Positions 8,466-17,763 are shown, counted from the stretch's first letter. The stretch: DNA of 64,000 nt from Sphingomonadales bacterium (GCA_028868535.1 JAGWUH010000011.1:25496-89495); one strand, 5' to 3'. Made by a program: numbers and translations. Notes: generated by a model not told the origin, from the letters alone.

Positions 8466-9647
8466 TCACGCCGGAGCAGCGGCGGCGCGTGCAGCCGTTG
8501 CGACGGCAGCGGGAACCGGCTGGTCCTCGCGCCGTTCGAAGGGGATTTCGATGATGACGGAGAAGCCGCCCTCCGGCGGCTCGACAATCTCGAAGCGATG
8601 CCGCGAGCCATAGGCCTGCGCCAGCCGATCCCGGATATTGGCCAGCCCCACGCCCGTCGAAACCGGTTCGCCACCGTCGAATGTCATGCCCGACAACCTG
8701 TTGTCGGTGGCCTCGCTTTGCAACCCCGGGCCGGTGTCGGAGACGGTGATGCGAAGATTCTGGCCGATGAACTGCGCGGCGATGGTGATGTCGGCGCCGG
8801 ATTCCTGCTGGCTGACCGCGTACTTGATCGCGTTCTCGACCAGAGGCTGGAGCAGCAGCGAGGGCAGCAGCCCTTCCTCGCAGCCCTCGTCGATGCGGAA
8901 GGTGGTGCGCAGGCGTTCCTCGAAGCGCATCCTTTCGATGTCGAGGTAGAGCTTCAGCGTCTCCACCTCCTGCGCGACGGTGACGCGGCCGGTGGGCTGG
9001 GTGATCAGCGTGTAGCGCAGGAACGCCGACAGGCGGGTGAGCATGGCGTTGGCCGGCTCGGTCTGCTTGAGCAGGACCAGCGTCGAAATAGAGTTCAGCG
9101 TGTTGAACAGGAAGTGCGGGTTGAGCTGGTAGCGCAGCATCGCCAGCTGCGCGCTGGTGGCCTGTGCCTCGAGCTGGAGGAGCTGGTCGTTCTGCTCCTC
9201 GATGCGCAGGAAGAAGTTGATCGCGTAGTAGAGCGCGGACCAGGCGCCGAGCAGGGTGGCATCGTAGTAGAACACGCCGATGAACAGCTGCGCGAAGCTG
9301 GCGGCGCTGTCGGGCCGGTAAAGTCCGACCACCCAGGTATCGATGAAGGCATAGGCGCTGACCGCGAGCGGCAGCACCAGCACCGTCACCCCCCAGGTGA
9401 TCAGCGGACGCTGGGCGATGAGCTGGCGGTAGATCACCGCGAGCAGCAGCGAGATCGAGAAGCCGGTGATCGTCGCGATCAGCACCAGCACCAGGAACGA
9501 CAGCGGCTGCGCGTTGGCGAGGCTCGACATCGCGCGGAGCAGCATCGCGCCGCCCCAGCCGAGCACCTGCAGGCGCCAGAACGCCTTGTCCTTGTTGGCG
9601 AAAAACGGCGAGGGCTGAAAGGCGAGAACGGCCATGCGCGGCAGCAT
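8466..9647 (-). CDS. LytS-type sensor histidine kinase
   Basis: Membrane sensor kinase partnered with the LytTR regulator. The N-terminal 150 residues hold about four hydrophobic segments. A short coiled region then leads to the His_kinase block with the phospho-acceptor histidine (QLNPHFLFNTLNSIS) and a HATPase_c domain (PLVENAIKYA, DTGPGL, GVGLANIRDRL). Two ATG starts are possible: 9647 (MLPRMAVLAF, 393 residues) and 9635 (MAVLAF, 389 residues); neither has a clear ribosome binding site. No ligand-binding domain is recognisable, so the signal is unknown. Confidence 0.9.
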   Translation of the reverse strand: MLPRMAVLAFQPSPFFANKDKAFWRLQVLGWGGAMLLRAMSSLANAQPLSFLVLVLIATITGFSISLLLAVIYRQLIAQRPLITWGVTVLVLPLAVSAYAFIDTWVVGLYRPDSAASFAQLFIGVFYYDATLLGAWSALYYAINFFLRIEEQNDQLLQLEAQATSAQLAMLRYQLNPHFLFNTLNSISTLVLLKQTEPANAMLTRLSAFLRYTLITQPTGRVTVAQEVETLKLYLDIERMRFEERLRTTFRIDEGCEEGLLPSLLLQPLVENAIKYAVSQQESGADITIAAQFIGQNLRITVSDTGPGLQSEATDNRLSGMTFDGGEPVSTGVGLANIRDRLAQAYGSRHRFEIVEPPEGGFSVIIEIPFERREDQPVPAAVATAARAAAAPA

Positions 9648-9691
9648 AGCCGATTTATTGGGGGAGGTGCAGGGGCTTGTCGGCCAGAGCC

Positions 9692-10408
9692 TCAGGCGCC
9701 GTGCGGGCCGATCCGGGCCACCGCCTTGCCCAGCGCCTCGGCGCCGATGGCGCCGGACAGCAGGCGATCGCCGGCGACCCAGGCCGGGGTGCCGGAGAAG
9801 CCCAGCTTGCGGGCGAACTCGAGATTGCGGTCGATCTCCGCGGCGACGGCGGGATCGGCCATCGTCCGCTGCGCGGCGGCGGGATCGAGCCCGGCCTGGC
9901 GCGCGGCTTCGGCAACGCCGGCGGCATCGGGCTTGCCGATCGCGAACAGGGCATGATGGAAGGCGGCGTACTTGCCCTGCGCGGCGGCGGCGAGGCCCAT
10001 GCGCGCGGCATCGGCGCTTTCGGGCGCGATGATCGGCAGCTGGCGGACGACGACGCGCAACTGCGGGTTGGCGGCGATCAGGCTTTCGACGTCGGCGACG
10101 CTCTTGCGGCAGTAGCCGCAAGCGAAATCGGTGAACTCCACCAGGGTGACCTTGCCGTCGGGGTTGCCGAGCACCGAGCCGGGGAACGGACGCTCGACAT
10201 CGGCCCGGATGCCGGCCAGCGCGTGGGCGTCCTCCTGCTTGCGCAGCGCTTCCATCGCCTCGGGCAGGACCTGGGGGTTGGTGACGAGATAGTCGTGGAT
10301 CACGCGATCGGCGCGCAGCGTGCTGGCGAGGTAGCCGGCGACGCCGCCGACCAGCGCGCAGGCAAGGCCGAACATGGCGAGGCGGGAAAATCCGGGGCGC
10401 TGGTCCAT
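9692..10408 (-). CDS. DsbA-family thiol-disulfide oxidoreductase
   Basis: Predicted periplasmic thioredoxin-fold protein of 238 residues anchored by an N-terminal hydrophobic segment (residues 9-30). The active site is CGYC in the context FTDFACGYCRKS, followed by the DsbA-like helical insertion and the cis-Pro loop (FSGTPAWVAGD). It resembles the Com1/BdbD-like DsbA group that oxidises or isomerises exported proteins. The start chosen (MDQRPGF) places the signal anchor at the N-terminus. It follows the M48 protease gene on the same strand, 10 bases downstream of its stop. Confidence 0.88.
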   Translation of the reverse strand: MDQRPGFSRLAMFGLACALVGGVAGYLASTLRADRVIHDYLVTNPQVLPEAMEALRKQEDAHALAGIRADVERPFPGSVLGNPDGKVTLVEFTDFACGYCRKSVADVESLIAANPQLRVVVRQLPIIAPESADAARMGLAAAAQGKYAAFHHALFAIGKPDAAGVAEAARQAGLDPAAAQRTMADPAVAAEIDRNLEFARKLGFSGTPAWVAGDRLLSGAIGAEALGKAVARIGPHGA

Positions 10409-10418
10409 GCGGCGGGGG

Positions 10419-11807
10419 TTACTTGCGTTTCTTGTCGTGCGCAATCGCGGTGCGCGCCTGCATGGCGATGTCGCCGGCGCGCAACCAGTCGGGCGAGCCG
10501 TGCGGCAGCGCCGCCAGCGCCGCATTGGCGCTGCGCAAGGCCGCGGGCATGTCGCCCGAGAGCACCTGTTGCTCGGCGCTGGCGAGGCTGGCGCGCGGCT
10601 GGTCGCCCTGGCGGTCGTAGACGATGCCGAGCACGTACCAGGCGAACGGATTCTCGCGATCGCGGGCGAGGGCGGACTTCAGCACCTGCTGCGCCTCGGC
10701 CATGTGCTCGCGCGTGCCGGCGGCCTCGTCCGCCGAAACCAGCGCGTGGCCGAAGGTGGTGGCGATCAGCGGCTGGTTGCGGGTCAGCGCGCAGGCGTGG
10801 CGCAACGGCGCGATCGCCAGCGCCGGCTTGCCGGCCTCGAGCAGGATCTGGCCCTTCAGTTCGAGGAAGTAAGGGTCTTCCGGGGCGTCGCGGAGCAGGG
10901 CATCGGCCTCGGCCATCGCCTTGTCGAGAAAGCCGTCCTTGTGCCAGGCGTAGGCGCGGGCATACCGCGCGGGGACGCTGGTCATGGTTTCGGGATAGGC
11001 CTTCAACGTGTCGGCCGGTTCCGCCAGGTAGCCGTAGAGCTTGGCCTTGACCCGCTGGAACCGCGCCTCGAGCGCCGGATCGGTCTTGTGGTTCCAGGCC
11101 GGGTCCTTCTCGTAGACGTCCTGCAGGAACGCGATGCGGTCGTTCGTCATCGGGTGGGTCGAGTAGAACTGGGCATCGTCGTTGCGGGTGAAGCCGTAGC
11201 GGTTCTCCATCACCAGCAGCTTGTGGAAGAACTCCACCGAGCCGCGGCCCGAGATCCCGGCCTTCGACAGGAAGCTGGCACCGGCGGCGTCGGCCGCCTC
11301 CTCCTCGCCGCGGGTATAGGCGAGGAACTTGCCGAGCGCGGCCTGCTGGCCCGCCATCATCACCCCCATCGCCGCCTCGCCGCCGCCGGCCGCGGCCGCC
11401 GCGGCGCCGAGCAGCAGCGACAGGATCGAGATCTTGCCGGCGGCGTCGGCGCCGCGCGTATCGATGGCGTGGCCGCCGACGACGTGACCAAGTTCGTGCG
11501 CGACGACGCCCTGGACCTCGTTCGCGCTGCTCGCCTCGTTGATCAGGCCGCTGTTGACGTAGACCGCCTGGCCGCCGGCGACGAAGGCGTTGACCTCCGA
11601 ATCGTTGACCAGGACGATGTCGACGTTGCGGGTATCGAGGCCCGACGCGGCGACCAGCGGCGTGGTCATGTCGCGGAACAGCGCCTCGGTCTCGGCGTCG
11701 CGCAGCACCGATTGTGCCGCCGCCGGCGAGGCGCCGAGCAGCAGCGCCAGGGGCAGGGCGAGATCGCGCCAGGCGCGGCGGGGCGAAAGGAGGGGGAGGC
11801 GCGGCAT
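10419..11807 (-). CDS. M48-family metalloprotease with C-terminal helical repeats (BepA-like)
   Basis: Exported zinc protease of 462 residues. A signal peptide ends near ASPAAAQ (residue 32). The catalytic motif HELGH is at 104-108, with a third-ligand candidate in the GEEEAADAAG helix further on. The C-terminal 200 residues show TPR-like helical pairs (PLIATTFGHAL, NPFAWYVLGIVYDRQGD). This matches periplasmic BepA/YfgC-type proteases that survey outer-membrane protein assembly; the role here is inferred from that resemblance. It is co-directional with the DsbA-like gene downstream, a plausible envelope quality-control pair. Confidence 0.88.
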   Translation of the reverse strand: MPRLPLLSPRRAWRDLALPLALLLGASPAAAQSVLRDAETEALFRDMTTPLVAASGLDTRNVDIVLVNDSEVNAFVAGGQAVYVNSGLINEASSANEVQGVVAHELGHVVGGHAIDTRGADAAGKISILSLLLGAAAAAAGGGEAAMGVMMAGQQAALGKFLAYTRGEEEAADAAGASFLSKAGISGRGSVEFFHKLLVMENRYGFTRNDDAQFYSTHPMTNDRIAFLQDVYEKDPAWNHKTDPALEARFQRVKAKLYGYLAEPADTLKAYPETMTSVPARYARAYAWHKDGFLDKAMAEADALLRDAPEDPYFLELKGQILLEAGKPALAIAPLRHACALTRNQPLIATTFGHALVSADEAAGTREHMAEAQQVLKSALARDRENPFAWYVLGIVYDRQGDQPRASLASAEQQVLSGDMPAALRSANAALAALPHGSPDWLRAGDIAMQARTAIAHDKKRK

Positions 11808-11885
11808 GGACCCCGCCGGGCTAGCACAGCCGTGGCTGAACCGCGCCTGAAGAATGGCGCGGCGGCGATATCGGCGCGCGCCGGA

Positions 11886-13328
11886 TCAGCGCAGCACGCG
11901 CTTGACCGCGCGGTCCAGCAGCGCCGCGTCCTCGGCCTCGCCGAGCAGCACGACCTCGCCGGTATCGAGCCGGCGCGCCAGCAGCACCGCGAACTCGCCG
12001 CCGTGCCCGGCGAACGATTCGAGCGGGCGCGCGGGCAGGCGGCGCAACTTGCGGGCCAGGCTCTCGCGCGGGGCGGTCGTGGCGACCTGCTTGGCGGCGG
12101 CGCCGCGCTTGAGCCGGCGTTCCTCCTGCACCACGCCCTTGATGCCGCCGGGGGCGGCGGCGAGGTGCCGGGCAAATTCCCCGCGGGCGATGCCGAGGCG
12201 CTGCGCATGGGCAAGCGCGGTGGCGTATTCGGTCAGGCGCGTCTTGTCGTAATCCGCGCCGAACACGAGCTTGACGATCGGCGTCAGCGGCGCGCGCGCC
12301 TGCACCGCGAGGCCAGCGCCCGCGACCAGCGCGGCGAATTCCTCGGGCGCGGCCAGCGCCGCCAGCGCGAAGTCCCAGGCGCGGCCGATCGCGGCATAGA
12401 GTGCCGAACGGGTGCGGTCCTCGGCGCCCTGCGCTTCGGCGGCCAGCGCCCGCGCCGAGGCGAGCCAGCCGGCGAGATCGCGGGGCTCGGCCGCGTCGTC
12501 CGCGCTGGTGGCGTCGACGACAGGCGGGTGCGGTTCGCCGAATTCGGGGGCCGGCAGGCCGACCTCGGGAAGCGGCGCATCGGGCAGCGCGAGATCGGGA
12601 AACGGCAGGTCGCCGAACGCGGCGAGGTCGAGCACGTCGCCATCGTCCTCGGTCGTGGCGTCGAGGTCGACCGGGCCGTCCGCCCAGGCCGGCTGCGCCA
12701 GCGGCAACGGCGCCGGTTCGGCCAGGCTGCGGTCGATCTCCGCGAGCAGCGCGTCGGTGGTCGCCTGGTCGGCGAGTTCCTTCCAGTTGATCACACCGAC
12801 GATGTGGCTGATCCGGTCGCCGTCGCTCGAGAACGGCAGGAGAATGCCGCGATAGACGACGTTCCGGCCAAGCATGTTGACGAATTCGGCCTCGAAGCCG
12901 ATCGGCGCCTCGTTGGCCAGGATCTGCAGGTAATGGTCGGTGATCCGCGACAGCAGCGAGCGGCTGGGGATATCCGCCAGCCGCCGGATCGGCGGTTCGC
13001 TCGCGCATTCCTCGCCGAGCTTCTCGCCGAGATAGCTGACGCCGGGATTGTCGATGCCGTCGCCGAAATCGAGCACGACCGCGTAGGGCGCCAGTTCGGG
13101 CACGTCCTCGGGGCGGAAATCCTCGATCGCCGGGAAATTGCGGTTGTCGAGCAGGCTCGCCCAGAAGTTGTAGGCGCGCACCTGCATCCGGCGCTCGTCC
13201 TGGCCGACCGGCGGCGGCGGTGCCTGCCGGGCGATGGGGTCTTCGGGGGATTCGAACAGATCGTCGTCGATGCCGACCGGCGGGAAGCCGTCGCCATGAT
13301 CGTCAAAATGCCCGCGATAACTGTCCAT
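11886..13328 (-). CDS. PAS-domain protein (PAS_5-like) of unknown function
   Basis: A 480-residue protein. Residues about 50-180 resemble the alphaproteobacterial PAS_5 family (AYNFWASLLDNRNFPAIEDF, IDNPGVSYLGEKL, YRGILLPFSSDGDRI, IVGVINWKEL). The rest is acidic, Ala/Pro-rich and low in complexity, with a basic, Arg-rich C-terminal third. No kinase, cyclase or DNA-binding domain is recognisable. The start at MDSYRGH is chosen over an upstream basic extension that lacks coding character. It may sense a small ligand or redox state; that is inference from the PAS fold. Confidence 0.6.
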   Translation of the reverse strand: MDSYRGHFDDHGDGFPPVGIDDDLFESPEDPIARQAPPPPVGQDERRMQVRAYNFWASLLDNRNFPAIEDFRPEDVPELAPYAVVLDFGDGIDNPGVSYLGEKLGEECASEPPIRRLADIPSRSLLSRITDHYLQILANEAPIGFEAEFVNMLGRNVVYRGILLPFSSDGDRISHIVGVINWKELADQATTDALLAEIDRSLAEPAPLPLAQPAWADGPVDLDATTEDDGDVLDLAAFGDLPFPDLALPDAPLPEVGLPAPEFGEPHPPVVDATSADDAAEPRDLAGWLASARALAAEAQGAEDRTRSALYAAIGRAWDFALAALAAPEEFAALVAGAGLAVQARAPLTPIVKLVFGADYDKTRLTEYATALAHAQRLGIARGEFARHLAAAPGGIKGVVQEERRLKRGAAAKQVATTAPRESLARKLRRLPARPLESFAGHGGEFAVLLARRLDTGEVVLLGEAEDAALLDRAVKRVLR

Positions 13329-13430
13329 GGAGCGCAACCTTCCTGAGCGCGACGTGGACCGGGTTCTGGCGCAACGTGGTAAAATTCGCGTTAAGTTGCG
13401 CGGGGGTTCGCGCAAATGCGCGCGGCGCCC

Positions 13431-14696
13431 TCAATCGGCGACGGCGTCGCGCGTCTCGTCGGTGCCGGGCATCGGCGCGACCAGGCGCAGCACGACCAGC
13501 GTGGCGAGCAGGAACGCGGAGGCGACGTGCAGCGCGAAGCCCAGCGAGGCCCAGTCCGCCAGCGCGCCCCAGACCCACGAGCCGATCGCCATGCCGCCGA
13601 AGGTGACCGCCTGGTAGATCGACAGGCAGCGGCCGATGATCTCCTCCGGCGAGCGCATCTGCATGACGACGTTGATGCTGGTGAGCCCGGTCACCCAGCC
13701 GGCACCGGCGATGAAGGTGGCGGGTGCCGCCTGTGCCAGCGAATGCGCGCCGGCCAGCACCGTCTGCGCGACGACGAAGGCGAGCACGGAGGTGGTGATC
13801 ACCGCCTCGGTGCCGAAACGGCGGCGGGCCTGGCCGACGAACAGGGCGGCGATGATCGAGCCGATGCCGAACAGGCCGAGCAGCAGGCCATAGGCGATCT
13901 CGCTGCCGTGCAGCGGGCCGCGGACGACGGCGGGAACCAGCGCCTGGTAGCCGGCGACGCCGAAACCCATCGCGGCGCCGCGCACCAGCACCCGGCGGAT
14001 CGGTGAATTGCCGGCGCAGAAGCGCAGCCCCACCGCGATCGCCGGCAGGATCGGGCGGCGCCGCGGCGGCGCCGCCTCCGGTTTCCAGCCCAGCAGCACG
14101 CCGATCAGCGGCGGGCGCGAGACGGCATTGATCGCGAAGGCGAGGCCGACGTTCCACAGCGAGATGACCAGCCCGCCGAGCGCCGGGCCGACGGTGCGGG
14201 CGAGGTTGAACGAGATGGAGTTCAGCGCGATCGCCTGCGGCAGGTCGGCGGGGGGCACCTGCTGGCGCACCGATGCCTGCCAGGCCGGGGAATTGAGCGA
14301 GGTGCCGATGCCGAGCAGCAGCGTCATCGCCAGCAGACTCCACGGGGTCACCAGTTTCAGCCAGGTCAGCAGGGCCAGCGCGCACGACACCGCGAGCATG
14401 CCGAACTGCGAGGTCAGCATCACCCGGCGGCGGTCGAAATTGTCGGCGATCGAGCCGGCGAACAGGCCGAACAGCATGATCGGGATCGTTGTCGACGCTT
14501 GCACCAGCGCGATCATCTGGTGCGAGCGGGTGAGATCGGTCATCAGCCAGGCGGCGCCGACCGACTGCATCGTCGCGCCCATATTCGACGACAGGTTGGC
14601 GATCCAGATGGCGCGGAAGGTGGCGTAGCGGAACGGCGCCAGCGCGCCGCCGGGGGTTTGCGCGCCCGCACGGACCAACGATTCCGTTTCTCCCAT
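13431..14696 (-). CDS. MFS-family exporter (EntS/MFS_3-like)
   Basis: Polytopic major-facilitator transporter of 421 residues with 11-12 hydrophobic segments. The opening FRYATFRAIWIANLSSNMGATMQSVGAAW and the loop GSIADNFDRRRVM match the MFS_3 (enterobactin-exporter-like) group. The substrate is unknown. No siderophore synthesis genes are adjacent, so the EntS resemblance should not be read as a siderophore role. The start MGETESLV at 14696 is the last Met before the conserved block. Confidence 0.85.
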   Translation of the reverse strand: MGETESLVRAGAQTPGGALAPFRYATFRAIWIANLSSNMGATMQSVGAAWLMTDLTRSHQMIALVQASTTIPIMLFGLFAGSIADNFDRRRVMLTSQFGMLAVSCALALLTWLKLVTPWSLLAMTLLLGIGTSLNSPAWQASVRQQVPPADLPQAIALNSISFNLARTVGPALGGLVISLWNVGLAFAINAVSRPPLIGVLLGWKPEAAPPRRRPILPAIAVGLRFCAGNSPIRRVLVRGAAMGFGVAGYQALVPAVVRGPLHGSEIAYGLLLGLFGIGSIIAALFVGQARRRFGTEAVITTSVLAFVVAQTVLAGAHSLAQAAPATFIAGAGWVTGLTSINVVMQMRSPEEIIGRCLSIYQAVTFGGMAIGSWVWGALADWASLGFALHVASAFLLATLVVLRLVAPMPGTDETRDAVAD

Positions 14697-14788
14697 CGCC
14701 CAGCCGGTACGCCCGGGCCGGCGGACGGGCAAGCCGGCGGGGCGATATCGCGCTTGCCAGGCGGCGCGAGGCCTGCTGTGGGCGCGGC

Positions 14789-14959
14789 GTGAACGCGCCC
14801 GCATCCCCGTGCACCGGCGTCTGCCGGATCGATCCGGGCACCCGCTGGTGCCTGGGCTGCCGGCGCACGCTGGGCGAGATCGCCGACTGGCCGATGCTGT
14901 CGAACGCGGAGAAGCGCGCGGTGCTGGCACGCCTGCCGGGGCGCACGACGAAGGCTTGA
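14789..14959 (+). CDS. DUF1289-family small cysteine-rich protein
   Basis: A 56-residue product starting with GTG. It matches the DUF1289 pattern closely: SPCTGVCRIDPGTRWCLGC, then RTLGEIADWPML and EKRAVLARLP. The four cysteines (8, 12, 21, 24) in CxxxC and CxxC spacing could bind zinc or an iron-sulfur cluster; this is inferred. It lies between the divergent MFS gene and the convergent lipoprotein gene, with only six bases to the latter. It is short and GTG-started, so automated callers may miss it. Confidence 0.8.
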   Translation: MNAPASPCTGVCRIDPGTRWCLGCRRTLGEIADWPMLSNAEKRAVLARLPGRTTKA

Positions 14960-14965
14960 GCGCGG

Positions 14966-15415
14966 TTACGGCGCCCGGCGGGCGGCGGCCTTGAGCGCGG
15001 CGACGCAGGCGGCGCGATCGACGTCGCGGCCATCGGTGGCGCGGCGCGCATCGACATAGGTCGCCCGCGGTTCGGCGCCGGGAGAAGGAGGATAGAGATA
15101 GACGTCGAGGACGCAGGGCGGGCCGCTGAACTGGAGCTTGCGGGCATCGCCTTCCCACACCGTCAGCCGGGGGGTGCCGAACTGGCGGGCAAGCTCCCCC
15201 TCGCCGACGCCGATCACCCCTTCGAGGCCGGGCAGCGACTGGACGTGGGCCGAGGGCGCGGGCGCGCGATGGATGACCGGCGGCGGAACGTAGCGCTGCG
15301 GCCGGCTACGCGGCGGCGGCGGTGCGCTGACGACGCCGCCGCCCCCGCCATCGCAGGCGGACAGCGGCAGGGCCGCGGCCAGCGACAGGAACGGGACAAG
15401 CAGGCGACGCGACAT
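14966..15415 (-). CDS. conserved lipoprotein of unknown function
   Basis: A 149-residue predicted lipoprotein. It has a signal peptide with lipobox LSAC (Cys near residue 20), a Gly run and Pro-rich spacer (VSAPPPPRSRP), and a C-terminal domain with LPGLEGVIGVGEGELARQFGTPRLTVWEGDARKLQF and a single Cys in GPPCVLDVYLYP. The last part resembles small envelope lipoproteins found next to ribokinase-type genes in sphingomonads, but I do not recognise a characterised family. The start is chosen to place the lipobox at a normal distance. Confidence 0.65.
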   Translation of the reverse strand: MSRRLLVPFLSLAAALPLSACDGGGGGVVSAPPPPRSRPQRYVPPPVIHRAPAPSAHVQSLPGLEGVIGVGEGELARQFGTPRLTVWEGDARKLQFSGPPCVLDVYLYPPSPGAEPRATYVDARRATDGRDVDRAACVAALKAAARRAP

Positions 15416-15526
15416 GGCGCCGGGCATTGCCGGGATGGCCGGCGCTGTCAACGGGACTTGCGGCTGCTTGCGGTGGCGGGCGGCATTGGCTACCGCGCCG
15501 GCGCTTCCGCTTGCTGAAAGGCCACC

Positions 15527-16516
15527 ATGACCCAGCCCGCCTACGACGTTCTCGCCATCGGCAATGCCATCGTCGACGTGATGGCGCCCTGCGCCGATGC
15601 GCTGATCGAGGAACTGGGGATGACCCGGGGCGGGATGGCGCTGATCGACACCGAGCGGGCGCACCGGCTGTACGAGGCGATGGGGCCGGCGCGGGAGATC
15701 TCCGGCGGATCGGCGGCGAACACGCTGGCCGGGCTGGCGGCGCTGGGGGCGAAGTGCGCATTCATCGGCCAGGTGGCGCAGGACCAGCTGGGCGAGGTGT
15801 TCGCGCACGACATCCGCGCCGGGGGCATCACCTTCGACACCGCCGCGCGGGCCGGCGATCCGCCGACGGCGCGGTGCCTGATCTTCGTCTCGCCCGACGG
15901 GCAGCGGACGATGAACACGTTCCTCGGCGCGTCGCAGTTCCTGCCCGAGAGCGCGCTCGACCTCGACCTGATCGCCAGCGCCGGGGTGCTTTACCTCGAA
16001 GGCTACCTGTGGGACCCGGAGGAACCGCGCGCGGCGATGCGGCGGGCGATCGCGGCGGCGCGCGGGGCCGGGCGCAAGGTGGCGTTCACGCTGTCCGATG
16101 CCTTCGTGATCGCGCGGCACGGCGACGATTTCCGCGCGCTGATCGAGGCGGGGGAGATCGACATCCTGTTCGCCAACGAGCACGAGCTGGCGGCGCTGAC
16201 CGGGATCGACGACTTCCACGCGGGCATCACCCACCTCGGCGGCAAGGTGCCGACCGTGGTCGTCACCCGCAGCGAGAAGGGCGCCTACGCGATCGACGGC
16301 GGCGAGCACGCCGAAGTGCCGGCCGAGCCGGTGGCGAAAGTGGTGGACACGACCGGCGCGGGCGACCTGTTCGCGGCGGGGTTCCTGTTCGGCCACGGGC
16401 GCGGGCGGCCGCTGGCGGAATGCCTGAAGCTGGGCGCGGTCTGCGCCGCCGAGGTGATCTCGCACTACGGCGCGCGGCCGGAGGCGGACTTGAAGGCCTT
16501 GACCAGGACCGCTTGA
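15527..16516 (+). CDS. PfkB-family sugar kinase, adenosine kinase type
   Basis: Ribokinase-like kinase of 329 residues. It opens with YDVLAIGNAIVDVMAP, carries the GGSAANTLAGLAALG substrate block, and ends with the PfkB signature DTTGAGDLFAAGFLFG, whose catalytic Asp is residue 280. Alphaproteobacterial proteins of this type are usually annotated as adenosine kinase (adenosine to AMP, purine salvage). Other nucleosides or sugars are possible. It stands alone, divergent from the lipoprotein gene. Confidence 0.85.
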   Translation: MTQPAYDVLAIGNAIVDVMAPCADALIEELGMTRGGMALIDTERAHRLYEAMGPAREISGGSAANTLAGLAALGAKCAFIGQVAQDQLGEVFAHDIRAGGITFDTAARAGDPPTARCLIFVSPDGQRTMNTFLGASQFLPESALDLDLIASAGVLYLEGYLWDPEEPRAAMRRAIAAARGAGRKVAFTLSDAFVIARHGDDFRALIEAGEIDILFANEHELAALTGIDDFHAGITHLGGKVPTVVVTRSEKGAYAIDGGEHAEVPAEPVAKVVDTTGAGDLFAAGFLFGHGRGRPLAECLKLGAVCAAEVISHYGARPEADLKALTRTA

Positions 16517-16613
16517 CGGTCCTGATCGCGCACGCTGCCGGGTAAGTTCGACGTTGCGGCGACCGGCGGCAACGCCGTTTGAAGCGGGCGGGTGACGTGA
16601 CCTTCGCCGCGGG

Positions 16614-16633
16614 GTGTTGACACGTGTTGACAC
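16614..16633 (+). repeat. tandem 10-base repeat GTGTTGACAC x2
   Basis: Two perfect adjacent copies of GTGTTGACAC, each half-palindromic (GTGT..ACAC) and each containing TTGACA, the -35 consensus. They lie 176 bases before the unknown membrane-anchored gene at 16809. No -10 element at normal spacing from either copy is visible, so an operator is as likely as a promoter. The rest of 16517-16808 shows nothing I can identify. Confidence 0.5.
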
Positions 16634-16808
16634 CGTTCTGAGGCAAAATGTCCGCACCCTCCCGCGCGCGGCCGGTGCCTGTGCCATTTCGAGGAATGCT
16701 GCGACGGTAATCCCGATCGGGCGTGTAGGACAGTGTTTTTTTGCCGCGACGGAGGAATTGCCCCAATCCTGTCAGAGGGTTAGACATCGTGCAGACGGAG
16801 GCGTTTGC

Positions 16809-17654
16809 ATGTGCAGGACTGCGTGCCTTGTTGTGCCCCTGATCTGGATTGCATCCGTCCTGCCCGCGCAGGGGCTGCCGGTGCGGCACGCCGTCGCAAC
16901 GCCGACGCCTGCCGCCATACCGGCGTGCCCCCGCGTCGAGCCGGGGATGTCCTGCGACGCCATCCAGGCCCGGAACTCGAACACGCAGGTGACGATCGGC
17001 TGGCTCCAGGCCGGGGGGTTGGTGGCGTCGCTGCTGTTTTCGGCCGGGGCGGCGTGGGCTGCGGTGCAAGCTGCCCGGCACTCGGCGGTCGGCGCCCGCG
17101 CCAGTGTGGAAACATTGAACGAAACCAGTCGGATGAACGCGGCGACGGTCCGTCCGCATGTCTCTATCGAATCCGCCCTGATCAACTTCAACCAGCAGCC
17201 GCCCCGACCGATGATCATGCTGGGCGTGCGAAACGCCAGCCAGTTCACGGCCCATGACTGGGAATGGCAGGCCCATCTTCACGTCACGGCGGCCGGCGGT
17301 GATGCGCGGGAGATCGCGCTGAGGCCCTGGGGACCGCGTGGCGTCCGCGGGAGGGACATTCCGCCGCCGGACGTGCAGGAAATGACACCGGCGACGATCG
17401 GTTTCGAGCTGGACCAGGCGGAAATGGCGGCCTTATCGGCGCTCCGGCCGGAGGAAGGGCTCCGCATCTTCCTGACGGTGGCGTCGCGGTGCTTCGACAT
17501 CTTCGACAACCCGATCGAAGACTATCAGCATTTTGCCGCCATCGCCTTCAATGCGATGGCGCGGGGGGGCGGCGTGTATCATCTGGTCCCGTCACCGCCG
17601 GGGACGCGGATCGAGGGGCAGGAGATCAGGGTTCCGGCCGGAGCCACTGGCTGA
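16809..17654 (+). CDS. membrane-anchored protein of unknown function
   Basis: A 281-residue product I do not recognise. A good ribosome binding site (GGAGG, 16797-16801) selects the ATG at 16809. The N-terminus is a signal peptide or first membrane segment (CLVVPLIWIASVLPAQG). A linker with two cysteines follows, then a second hydrophobic segment (GWLQAGGLVASLLFSAGAAWAAVQAA). After that comes a soluble domain of about 170 residues with beta-rich stretches (HVSIESALINF, MIMLGVRNASQF, HLHVTAAGG) and two late cysteines. The layout suggests an anchored domain facing the cytoplasm or periplasm. Its less uniform codon choice and lone position hint at an accessory gene. Confidence 0.6.
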   Translation: MCRTACLVVPLIWIASVLPAQGLPVRHAVATPTPAAIPACPRVEPGMSCDAIQARNSNTQVTIGWLQAGGLVASLLFSAGAAWAAVQAARHSAVGARASVETLNETSRMNAATVRPHVSIESALINFNQQPPRPMIMLGVRNASQFTAHDWEWQAHLHVTAAGGDAREIALRPWGPRGVRGRDIPPPDVQEMTPATIGFELDQAEMAALSALRPEEGLRIFLTVASRCFDIFDNPIEDYQHFAAIAFNAMARGGGVYHLVPSPPGTRIEGQEIRVPAGATG

Positions 17655-17763
17655 GCGGACCGCGAGCGGCGTTCGGGCGACCCGGGTTTGCCGGGTGCCA
17701 GAGTGATTTCAAGTGAAATGGAACATTTCACGGCTGGGAAATCACGAAAAAACAAGAGAATCC

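Noticed and set aside
13431..14696. Siderophore exporter assignment for the MFS protein
   Set aside because: No siderophore biosynthesis or uptake genes are adjacent; similarity to EntS is only at the family level.
16617..16632. Tandem sigma-70 promoters from two TTGACA hexamers
   Set aside because: No acceptable -10 hexamer is found 16-19 bases downstream of either hexamer.
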